NCBI GenBank assembly: GCA_045805265.1
Contig: JBJMLO010000030.1
Location: 1 to 64,000, forward strand
DNA from: JBJMLO01 sp045805265
Lineage (GTDB): Bacteria > Actinomycetota > UBA4738 > JACQTL01
DNA length: 64,000 bases
Direction of reading: 5' to 3'
In this document: positions 42,653 through 50,064 of the stretch, in pieces
Layout of the letters: each line of letters opens with the position of its first letter
Position numbering within the stretch: position 1 is the stretch's first letter
The notes under the pieces: model-generated
Databases searched by the model: none
Told to the model about the DNA's origin: nothing
Seen by the model: only the letters and a program-made list of their open reading frames with translations
Translations under genes and position numbers: made by a program

Positions 42653-42997
42653 TCATGACGACCGGGCACCGGCCCGAGTGGGGAGCCCACGGACGAGCGT
42701 GGTTGTCGGTTTCGGATAGTCCTTGTCCCAGAGCCAGATCGTCATCGAGGTGGCTCCGACGAACAGAACCAGGGCAACCAAGAGAAAGGGCCTCCCCGGC
42801 GTGAAGCACTGAGGATAAGGCGGGCAGTCACCGAACGACGCGGGTACCAAGCCCTCCCTCAGGGTAAGCAGCAGGGCACCCGTGGTGCCGGCGGCCCACA
42901 CCGTCAACGAAACCCACAAGCCTGCCCGCCCCTGATGACCGACCTGAAGCAGGAACGGCACGATTCCCAGCGCGCCGATCCCGAGCCGCAGCCACAT
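42653..42997 (-). CDS. Hypothetical three-helix membrane protein
   Basis: This 114-residue protein has hydrophobic segments near residues 2-16, 27-47 and 72-92. Between the last two is a loop 'ASFGDCPPYPQCFTPGR' with two Cys that could form a disulphide if the loop is outside. I do not recognise the family. ATG 42997 was chosen as the start nearest the first hydrophobic segment; upstream starts are possible. Confidence 0.45.
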   Translation of the reverse strand: MWLRLGIGALGIVPFLLQVGHQGRAGLWVSLTVWAAGTTGALLLTLREGLVPASFGDCPPYPQCFTPGRPFLLVALVLFVGATSMTIWLWDKDYPKPTTTLVRGLPTRAGARSS

Positions 42998-43075
42998 GCG
43001 GGTGTCCGTGTGGTACAGGCATCGCACCTTTGAACGCTTTGAACGGCAGGCCCGGAGCCGGGCAATCCGGGCGGA

Positions 43076-44374
43076 GTGCGGACGGCAGGGGCCCTGACCT
43101 GGGTGGAGTTCGAGGAGATCCGGCATCGGTTCGAATCCCTGAACCCGTACGAGCGGGAAGCGATCCCGGACCTGTTGAGGCTCACGGACGAGAACTTCCT
43201 TTACCCCGAGGCCCGAAGGGGCCGGCGGACTGTCCGATGCTTCTCAGTGAGCGCCAAGCGCTACGCGCTATTCGTCGACGCTCGCGACAAGGGGTGGGCC
43301 GTTGTGGGGTCCTCCGAAGGGGACGGCTCAGACACCGACGAGCTGGCGGACCCGTTCGACATCGTGGACGGCAAGGAGCATGGGCTAGCTCAGTTGCTCA
43401 ACCCGATCGACCCGGGGTCCTCGGACCGAGCCTGGATCGGCCACGCGTGGGAGCTCATGATCCGGACCGACCCCGGCCTTCCCAGGGTCGGACCCGACTG
43501 GCTCGACCGACCCGCCCTGGCCCGAATCACCTGCAGCAGCCCGGATCTCGTGCACGCCTTCGACGGATTCAACCGTGGCAGCTCCTATGCCGACTCGGTG
43601 AAGCCGTTCAACTTCATGCTGGTCGCCTACGTCGATGCGCCAGGCGGCTTTCCCACTGACGTCGACCGCAACAAGTTTGTGTTGGTGGCGCCGTACGAGC
43701 CGGACCCGGCCAGGTGGACCCGGATAACCTGGTTCAACCGGTACGACCCGGAGCACTCGCCCTACCGGATCACCACGATAGGGCAGACCGGCGGCTTCCG
43801 ACTGGCTCGGGTCAAGACCTACCGTGACGTGCTCGCCGACTACCTGGACCATCCCGAGCCCAAGAACGCCGGGCCGGATGGGGAGGCCTGCACGGGTACG
43901 ACGGTGGGGCTCCTGGGGCAACGCTTAGTCGCTGCCCGGCCAGGACTGCTCCGGCACATCGGGAAGGAGTCGAATGACCTCGAGCGGCGGATCCACCAGC
44001 TGGTTGCCGACGAAGGCGAGTACTTGAACACCTATGCTGATTCCGAGAGCGATCCGTTCGACCTGATCGTGCGACCCATTCTCGAAGACTGCGTGGAGAC
44101 CTTCGGCGTAAGGGTGCTTGCCGAGCGGACGGAGCTAAACGTAAGCACTGTCTGGAACATCGTGAGGGGGATCAGCCGTGCTCCGCGGTGGGAACAGCGT
44201 CTCGCGCTCACCGAGACTGCTGGCGAGTTCGCTCATGATTGGCTGGGCGGTCAGAGCGTGCGGGCTCCGCGCGCTGACGTTCTTGCATGCGCAACGTACC
44301 TCAGAACAAGGGCGGACCGTCTTCTTCTGTCCTCTCTCCCTCCTGGATCAGGGGGATCGCCTGCCAACGGGTGA
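43076..44374 (+). pseudogene. C-terminal part of a large uncharacterised protein, N-terminus lost
   Basis: The 432-residue frame reads 'ALTWVEFEEIRHRFESLNPY', 'LTDENFLYPEARRGRRTVRC', 'SAKRYALFVDA', 'EHGLAQLLNPIDPGS', 'DSVKPFNFMLVAYV', 'RITTIGQTGG' and 'HIGKESNDLERR'. From memory this matches the C-terminal half of long (about 800-1000 residue) proteins of unknown function in Actinobacteria and Chloroflexi. Here it begins abruptly. Just upstream another frame reads 'RPGAGQSGRSADGRGPDLG', which could be a frameshifted piece of the same protein. A HTH-like segment 'RVLAERTELNVSTVWNIVRG' is near the end. I infer a truncated, probably non-functional gene; expression from a local start cannot be excluded. 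Confidence 0.55.
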
Positions 44375-44681
44375 TTCGCTCACGCCGGATTTCGAGGAAG
44401 TCAACACGTGTGGGGACGCGGGAGCGGGTCCCCACGACCAGAATCAAGCTCCCTTCGTTTGCGACGCTCCCAAGAAGCTGCATGTCAGCAAGACCCCGGT
44501 CCTCGAGGTCTTGCAGCCAGCCCCGCGCGGCGGTGGCTCCAATCACTTGGCGTACGGGAGATCCGAAGAGGACTTCGTCAGACAACACTTCCTGCATCGC
44601 TCCAAAGTCTCGTTGCCCTGCCGCACTGAATGCATATCGCACAATATTCAGGTCCCTCTCGTGACCCCACCCGCAAGCCAT
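44301..44681 (-). CDS. SnoaL/NTF2-like protein
   Basis: This 126-residue protein has the NTF2-like cone fold pattern: 'NIVRYAFSAAGQRDFGAMQE', 'VLFGSPVRQVIGATAARGWL', 'VGTRSRV' and a final strand 'RERITRWQAIPLIQEGE'. Such proteins are small-molecule isomerases/cyclases or binding subunits; the ligand is unknown. It is the last gene of a likely three-gene minus-strand operon (gaps of 8 and 4 nt) and overlaps the 3' end of the convergent decayed gene by 74 bases. Confidence 0.72.
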   Translation of the reverse strand: MACGWGHERDLNIVRYAFSAAGQRDFGAMQEVLSDEVLFGSPVRQVIGATAARGWLQDLEDRGLADMQLLGSVANEGSLILVVGTRSRVPTRVDFLEIRRERITRWQAIPLIQEGERTEEDGPPLF

Positions 44682-44685
44682 CGGC

Positions 44686-45327
44686 TCACCCCCCGAGGAT
44701 TTCCCGGCTGTGCTGCCGATAGCTTGTCAAGGCAGTCGCCCCGGCCACGATGAAAGTCGCTTCCAGTATGACGCCCGCGACGATTGTCCCCGCGAAGTCG
44801 CCTGAGCCGAACTGCGGCGTCCCCCACAGGTGATGAATCAGCCCCATCATGAAAAGCGGAAACACGACGGCCATGCCTCCAAAGAATCCGTGATACCGGT
44901 ATGTCTGGTCGACAGTCTCCCGAAACGCAGCCAGGACGTCGGGTTCCCGGAGAGCTCCATAGCTTGGGCCCCTTCGTGGTGGCGGGTCCTCTCCGCGGGA
45001 GCGCAGATCCGGCGGAGAAGCCTCTTCCTCGTCACGATGCCTCGTCCTTCTCCTGCGTCGAGGTCTCCTTCTGGAGGCCCCTTGTCGCCGAATCCATCCG
45101 GGCACTACCTCGAAGGCTAGCGAGCGGAGTCCATGAGCGATGAGCCCCAGGAGCAGCGAGATCATCAGCACAAGCAGAAACAAAGAGAAATTGGCTCGCG
45201 GCGTGAGGAACACGTTTAGTACATGTCTGACCTCGCTGAACCAATACCCGAGCGCGTAGAAAGCGACCGACCCAGGCAGGACGAAGGCGAAGAGCGCACC
45301 TAGTGCCCTCGGTGTGACGTCAAGCAT
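44686..45327 (-). CDS. Hypothetical membrane protein with basic cytoplasmic loop
   Basis: This 213-residue protein has two N-terminal membrane helices ('LGALFAFVLPGSVAFYALGY', 'NFSLFLLVLMISLLLGLIAH'), a highly charged loop of about 60 residues ('RRPRRRRRTRHRDEEE...') and two C-terminal helices ('GFFGGMAVVFPLFMMGLIHH', 'TIVAGVILEATFIVAGATAL'). I do not recognise it. It lies 8 nt after the gene at 45336-46205 and 4 nt before the SnoaL-like gene, so the three probably act together. Confidence 0.6.
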   Translation of the reverse strand: MLDVTPRALGALFAFVLPGSVAFYALGYWFSEVRHVLNVFLTPRANFSLFLLVLMISLLLGLIAHGLRSLAFEVVPGWIRRQGASRRRPRRRRRTRHRDEEEASPPDLRSRGEDPPPRRGPSYGALREPDVLAAFRETVDQTYRYHGFFGGMAVVFPLFMMGLIHHLWGTPQFGSGDFAGTIVAGVILEATFIVAGATALTSYRQHSREILGG

Positions 45328-45335
45328 GATGTGCG

Positions 45336-46205
45336 TCAGCCTGGGCTCGACCGAACAACCGTGCCCGAATGAAACCAGTGAACGAGCGTGGCGGCCAAGT
45401 GGACAGCCGCCTCCGCCTCCTCTGCCCCAACCTGTAGCGGGACCTCCCCACTCGCCGTGCCGTGGCGGTCGTACTCAGCACGCCAGAGTAGCTGCATCAT
45501 CCCAAGGAGATCCGTCGTGGGATCTCCTTGGGAGGGCTTTAGGTTGACAGTCCACTTGGTCGGGGCGTCGCGTACGGCTGCGATCAGCTGTCCGAGGGTG
45601 GCCCGATCGTTCTGCGGTAGAAGGATCGGCTGCGCAGCGGCCTCGACCGCCTTGACGGCCTCCCGATACGCGCCGCTGGGGTTCGGGTTCCTTCCGTACA
45701 GGTCCGTCCAGGCTAGAGCAAGGTATTGGCCGGCCCGCCCGGTTCTGGCAACAACGTCCTCGACTACGGAAGCTACGCTCTCTTCCACGCGTCGCTCAAG
45801 CCTCGGTTCCCCGTCTCGGACGGCGACCCGCCACATCGAACCGCCCTCCTCCAGGATGTCGTCGAGCGTCTCCATTTCGGGGACGGCCTGCCCGTGAGTT
45901 CCGGCGCGATGCACCAGGAAGTCGACAGCGTCGAGGAACTTAGTGGGGTCTCGCTCCATCAGCGACTCGAGCGATGTCTTGGCTGAGAATTGTTCCTCCC
46001 TCCAGTCGAGCTCCAACCGGCAAGCGCGTTCTATCTCCTGCAGGCGCTGCGCGCTGAGCATCCAACCTGTCGGGCTTTGCACGTAGATGCGCGCCTCCAC
46101 CCACGCCCAAAGGGACGCACGGAGCCAGGCTGGGACGCCGTCGTGAAGGGTGTCGTGCCCCGTATCTACGCCATCCCTGGCGCTTAGTGGAACCCATCGC
46201 TGCAC
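45336..46205 (-). CDS. Hypothetical protein with HEPN/Abi-C-like C-terminal domain
   Basis: This is a 289-residue soluble protein. The C-terminal 130 residues ('AYREAVKAVEAAAQPILLPQ', 'NDRATLGQLIAAVRDAP', 'LLWRAEYDRHGTA', 'EEAEAAVHLAATLVHWFHS') resemble, from memory, HEPN-like abortive-infection C-terminal (AbiJ/Abi-C) domains. The candidate Rx4-6H motif is 'RAEYDRH'. HEPN domains are often RNases in phage defence. The N-terminal half is not recognised. GTG 46205 is fixed by TACTCT six bases upstream. It is the first gene of the minus-strand operon 46205-44301. Function is unproven. Confidence 0.55.
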   Translation of the reverse strand: MQRWVPLSARDGVDTGHDTLHDGVPAWLRASLWAWVEARIYVQSPTGWMLSAQRLQEIERACRLELDWREEQFSAKTSLESLMERDPTKFLDAVDFLVHRAGTHGQAVPEMETLDDILEEGGSMWRVAVRDGEPRLERRVEESVASVVEDVVARTGRAGQYLALAWTDLYGRNPNPSGAYREAVKAVEAAAQPILLPQNDRATLGQLIAAVRDAPTKWTVNLKPSQGDPTTDLLGMMQLLWRAEYDRHGTASGEVPLQVGAEEAEAAVHLAATLVHWFHSGTVVRSSPG

Positions 46206-46211
46206 TTCGCG

Positions 46212-46217
46212 AGAGTA
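46212..46217 (-). promoter_or_regulatory. Leaderless -10 box of the 45336-46205 gene
   Basis: TACTCT on the minus strand is followed by six bases and GTG 46205, matching the recN and scpA arrangement. Confidence 0.55.
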
Positions 46218-46276
46218 GCATCGCACCCAGGGCGGACAGGGGGGCCCCCCTCTTCGGGGTTGGCGCAGGCGGCGCT

Positions 46277-46320
46277 CAAGCAAAGCAAGTGTTCAGTTTC
46301 GACCCTGCCCTTCTCCTAGC
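46277..46320 (+). repeat. 44-bp direct repeat, copy 1
   Basis: This 44-nt segment (from 'caagcaaagcaagtg' to 'cttctcctagc') recurs at 46885-46928 with three substitutions. The two copies flank one gene (46393-46839) and are 608 bp apart. Confidence 0.9.
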
Positions 46321-46392
46321 GGTCGAGGCGGGTCCCGATGACCAGCCGAGCCGTGGTGTGCCGGTCTCGACACTCGGTAGTCTCGATTTGCC

Positions 46393-46839
46393 GTGGAGAA
46401 CGCAGGAGTTGAGGCCGCTCGAGAGTTGAGCCGCAGGCTGGGCCGGCGGCGGCGAGGTCGTGAGGAGCTGCTGCGATCACTGAGCACGCTGGACACGTTC
46501 CTGCTGGGGCTCACATGGCCGCTTGTTGACGCAGCAGTCCGAAACCAGGGTCTCCCTGATCAGGCGCGGCGCTGGGCGGAACTCTCGGCCGACGTCCTCT
46601 CCCGAGCGCCGGCGGATCCGGACGAAACCATTCGACGACTGGGCCGTGAACTCCGCGAATCGGTCAATCCGTTCTCGAAGATGCTTCATGCCCCTCGCTT
46701 CAGCCTGGGGAACCCGCCCCTCGGAGATGCTCAGCGAATGCCTGGGCCAATCGTTGCTGACCTGCTCACTCGGTTGTACGTCCTTCTGCTCCCAGCCTGG
46801 AGGCGTGGCCTCCGACGCTTCCAGCGGAAGAGGATCTGA
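46393..46839 (+). CDS. Hypothetical helical protein between 44-bp repeats
   Basis: This 148-residue protein is rich in Arg and Leu: 'ARELSRRLGRRRRGREELLR', 'LDTFLLGLTWPLVDAAVRNQ' and 'VADLLTRLYVLLLPAWRRGL'. It is probably all-helical; no signal peptide or clear membrane helix. Not recognised. GTG start at 46393; a TAGTCT box lies nine bases upstream. Its placement between two 44-bp direct repeats suggests it entered or moved as a unit. Confidence 0.5.
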   Translation: MENAGVEAARELSRRLGRRRRGREELLRSLSTLDTFLLGLTWPLVDAAVRNQGLPDQARRWAELSADVLSRAPADPDETIRRLGRELRESVNPFSKMLHAPRFSLGNPPLGDAQRMPGPIVADLLTRLYVLLLPAWRRGLRRFQRKRI

Positions 46840-46884
46840 CCAAACTGAACCGGGCACCGAGGGGGCAAGCCGGGTCGGAGGTTC

Positions 46885-46928
46885 CAAGCAAGGCAAGTGT
46901 TCAGTTTCGACCCCGGCCTTCTCCTAGC
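46885..46928 (+). repeat. 44-bp direct repeat, copy 2
   Basis: This matches 46277-46320 at 41 of 44 positions. It lies just before the conserved core region resumes and may mark the right edge of the accessory island. Confidence 0.9.
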
Positions 46929-47010
46929 CCGCGCCGGTCGTTGACGTGGTCACTCCCCGGCGCCTAGCATCGGCCGCCGTTTCGGGCGATTCAAGGCAAG
47001 GACGGAGAAG

Positions 47011-50000
47011 GTGGACAGCGACACGGCGCCGGGAGGGGGGACGCCGGGAGGGGGATCGGACCACGGTCCCGTCGGCTCCGAGGGCCGTCGGCCCGCCGAG
47101 CCATCTCCGCCCGGAGGCTCGGGCCCGGGGGAATCCACGCCTGCCGCCGGCCCACCCGGCGCCCGGGGAGGGCTGTGGCGGTGGGCCGTCGCCTGGTCCG
47201 TGGCCGTGGTCGTCGTCGGCGGGGTGCTCGTCCCGGCGGTCATCGCCACGCAGCGGGCCGCGCGGCCGGCCGACTCCGACCTGGAGCGCTACGTGCCCTC
47301 CGAGCCGGGCTCCACCTGGGTGTACGACACCACCACCAATGGCAAGGACACCGATCGCCTGATCGAACAGATCTCCGGTCCCGCCCTCGTGGAGGTCAGC
47401 GAGCCCGACTCGTTCGTCGTCAGCGACCACTGGGTGAACTTCATCGGCTCCGGAGCGCCCCGCACCACGCTCACCTACTACGGCCTGAAGGGCTCGCGCG
47501 AGGTGCGCTTCGGCGAGCGATCGGACGATCAGTACCAGCAGTCGACGCCACCCGAGGTGGCCCTCCAGCTCCCGCTCGATCGCGGCGCGAAATGGACCTG
47601 GCACGGAAAGCGGCAGGGTGGGACCGGCACGACGACGACCAGCGTGCTCGACGTCGCCGACCGCCATGTGCTCGGGCGGACGTTTCCCCACTGCCTGCTC
47701 CTCCGGGCGGCGAGCCACGACACCGGGTCCCAGGGAAGTTCCAGCACGGACGTCACCGACACCTGGCAGTGCCCGGACGTCGGCACGATCCACGTCCACG
47801 AGGTGTTCCGGAGCGGTTCCCAGACAATCCGCTACGACGCGAACCTCGCCGAGGTCCACATTCCCGGGATCAACCTCGGCAGCGCGGGGCGTCCCGCGCT
47901 CGCGTCGACGCGAATGCCGGCCGGGAGCACGTCCGCCGTCGACGCGGGCCACTCCGGGTTCGTCCCCGGCGCCCGGCTGTCCACCGACCACCTCGCGTGG
48001 ACGATTGCCCGCCGGGGCGAGGTGCTGTATCCGCCCGTGAGCGTCGGGGACGACGTGATCCTGGCCGAGGACGACGGCACGGTGTCGTCGACGAACGTCC
48101 GGACCGGCGCCGTCAACTGGCAGGTCGGGCTGGCCGGACCGATCGTGGCCTCGCCGGTGGTCGCCGGGGGCCTGGTCCTGGTCGCCGACTCCCACAAGGC
48201 ATTGTGGGCGCTCGACGCGTCCGGCGGCACGACGCGGTGGGCGATCGACCTCCCGGACGTGGTGTCGGCGGCGCCCGCCGTCGCCGGGCAGACCATCGTG
48301 GTCCCGACGGACGACCTCACCGTGCGGGGCATCGACCTGGCCACGGGGGCCCAGGCGTGGACGAAGACGTCGAGCGCGCTGGTCGTCGCGCCCCCGGTGG
48401 TGGCAGGCGACCTGGTCGTGGTCGGCGACCAGGTCGGCAACCTCACCGCGTTGCACCCCGACGGCAGCGTCGCGTGGACCGATTCCTCCATCCCCTCCTT
48501 CTCGGGAGGAACCACCGTGCTCGGCGGACTGGCCGCCGGGGGCGACACGGTCGTTGTCTCGACGGACGGGAGCGCCGTGTTCGCCTACGACGCCGCCACC
48601 GGCCATATCCGATGGCGGGCGCAGTCGTCGAGCACGGTGGACCGTCCGGTGGCGGTCGCCGGGGACCGGGTCGTGGTGGCCTCTGACAGCTCGGTCGAGG
48701 TGCACGACGGCCGGTCCGGCCACCTGGCGTGGCGGCGCCACACCGAAACCACGTTCGCGCCGCCCATGGTGCTGGGCGACACCGTCGCAGTCCTCCAGAC
48801 GAACAGCCGTCTGTTGCTGTTCGTCTTGGGGACCGGGACGGAACGGGTCGTCTCGATCGGCGCACCGGGCGCGGCCTCGGATCAGGACACGAAGCTGCCC
48901 ATGGCGTGGGCGGCCGGCTCGCTGGTCGTGCCGACCCACGATCTGGGGGCGTGGCCGTCCACGATCCTGCAGGCCTTCCCGGCGGGCACCGGGGGCGGCG
49001 GCGGAATGGGGTTGGGGGTTCGTCCCGCCGGTGAGCCCTACGTCTTCGGCTCGGTTCCGCTGGGTCCGGCCTCCCTCCAGGGCCGAACGCTGTACGTGAC
49101 CGGGACGGCGGCCTCCGGGAACTCGAACGTCGACCAGCTGTACGAGGTCCGTCCCCGGACCGGGGTGAAGAGCTCCACCCGGGTGCTGTACCGGAGCAAC
49201 GCCAGCCTGGGGTACGCGCTCGCGGCCGGGGACACGGTCGTGACGCAGGCCGGAATGCAGATCCTCGGCGTGTCGGTCTCGGGGGGGCGCCCGTGGGTCG
49301 CCCGAGGGGCCCAGCTGCTGCCGGGCACCCAGCCGATCGTCGCCGGCGGCACCGTGCTCGTGCCCGACACCCAGTCGGGCTTGTCCGGGATCGACGCGAG
49401 CACGGGGAAGCAGGCGTGGCCGACCATTCCGCTTCCGGGGGCGGGCGGGTTGGGCTCGCCCGTGGAGCTCCCGGACGGCGACGTGGCCTGGGGGGTCGGG
49501 GGCCTCACGGTGCTCGATCCGCGGACGGGAAGGGTCGTGGCGCAGCGAAAGGGCGTCGCGGCGACGGCCACGCTGGCCCAGGACGCCGGCCGGCTGTTCG
49601 GGCTCGTCGCGGTCGGCACGAAGAGCGCGATCGCGGGGTTCGAAGCCAGGACGCTGGACCCGCAGTGGGCGCGGCCCTTCACCCCGGCCGCGGAGTTCGG
49701 ACTGATCACGCTGGCCCCGGCGGCCGGCAACGGCGTCGTCGTCGCGGTGGACTCCGGCAACGTGATCCACGGATTCGACGAGGCGTCGGGCAAGGAGCTG
49801 TGGTCGGTCCCGCTGGGGATGATGCCCAACACGCCGCCCATCGTGTGGCAGGGCCGGGTGTACGTGGAGGAGCCGGGCCTCCCCGAGAACCTGGACCAGC
49901 ACGAGCACCGGATCACCGTGCTCGACGCGAGGACGGGGGCCTTCGAGGGGCAGTGGGAGCCGGCGGGCGTGAGCTTCTTCGGCGGCGCCTTCGGGCTGAC

Positions 50001-50064
50001 CGGCGACCGGCTGGTGATCCCGGTCTCGAACGGCGCGCTGGCGGTCCGACCGGAGGGGCGATGA
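47011..50064 (+). CDS. Membrane-anchored PQQ-like beta-propeller protein
   Basis: In this 1017-residue protein, residues 1-52 are Gly/Pro-rich and cytoplasmic, followed by one membrane helix ('WAVAWSVAVVVVGGVLVPAV', about 58-77). Residues 90-300 form a beta-rich domain starting 'YVPSEPGSTWVYDTTTNGKD'. Residues 320-1010 contain at least eight repeats of the PQQ/quinoprotein type: 'GAVNWQVGLAGPIVASPVVA', 'GTTRWAIDLPDVVSAAPAVA', 'GHIRWRAQSSSTVDRPVAVA', 'GKELWSVPLGMMPNTPPIVW'. Such propellers bind ligands or act as assembly scaffolds; no PQQ-dehydrogenase catalytic residues are evident. GTG start. Its stop overlaps the start of the polytopic gene downstream, so the two likely form a membrane complex. 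Confidence 0.85.
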   Translation: MDSDTAPGGGTPGGGSDHGPVGSEGRRPAEPSPPGGSGPGESTPAAGPPGARGGLWRWAVAWSVAVVVVGGVLVPAVIATQRAARPADSDLERYVPSEPGSTWVYDTTTNGKDTDRLIEQISGPALVEVSEPDSFVVSDHWVNFIGSGAPRTTLTYYGLKGSREVRFGERSDDQYQQSTPPEVALQLPLDRGAKWTWHGKRQGGTGTTTTSVLDVADRHVLGRTFPHCLLLRAASHDTGSQGSSSTDVTDTWQCPDVGTIHVHEVFRSGSQTIRYDANLAEVHIPGINLGSAGRPALASTRMPAGSTSAVDAGHSGFVPGARLSTDHLAWTIARRGEVLYPPVSVGDDVILAEDDGTVSSTNVRTGAVNWQVGLAGPIVASPVVAGGLVLVADSHKALWALDASGGTTRWAIDLPDVVSAAPAVAGQTIVVPTDDLTVRGIDLATGAQAWTKTSSALVVAPPVVAGDLVVVGDQVGNLTALHPDGSVAWTDSSIPSFSGGTTVLGGLAAGGDTVVVSTDGSAVFAYDAATGHIRWRAQSSSTVDRPVAVAGDRVVVASDSSVEVHDGRSGHLAWRRHTETTFAPPMVLGDTVAVLQTNSRLLLFVLGTGTERVVSIGAPGAASDQDTKLPMAWAAGSLVVPTHDLGAWPSTILQAFPAGTGGGGGMGLGVRPAGEPYVFGSVPLGPASLQGRTLYVTGTAASGNSNVDQLYEVRPRTGVKSSTRVLYRSNASLGYALAAGDTVVTQAGMQILGVSVSGGRPWVARGAQLLPGTQPIVAGGTVLVPDTQSGLSGIDASTGKQAWPTIPLPGAGGLGSPVELPDGDVAWGVGGLTVLDPRTGRVVAQRKGVAATATLAQDAGRLFGLVAVGTKSAIAGFEARTLDPQWARPFTPAAEFGLITLAPAAGNGVVVAVDSGNVIHGFDEASGKELWSVPLGMMPNTPPIVWQGRVYVEEPGLPENLDQHEHRITVLDARTGAFEGQWEPAGVSFFGGAFGLTGDRLVIPVSNGALAVRPEGR

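Noticed and set aside
46924..49908. 994-codon open frame on the minus strand across the beta-propeller gene
   Set aside because: The plus strand encodes a clear repeat protein here; the minus frame shows no domain and no start context.
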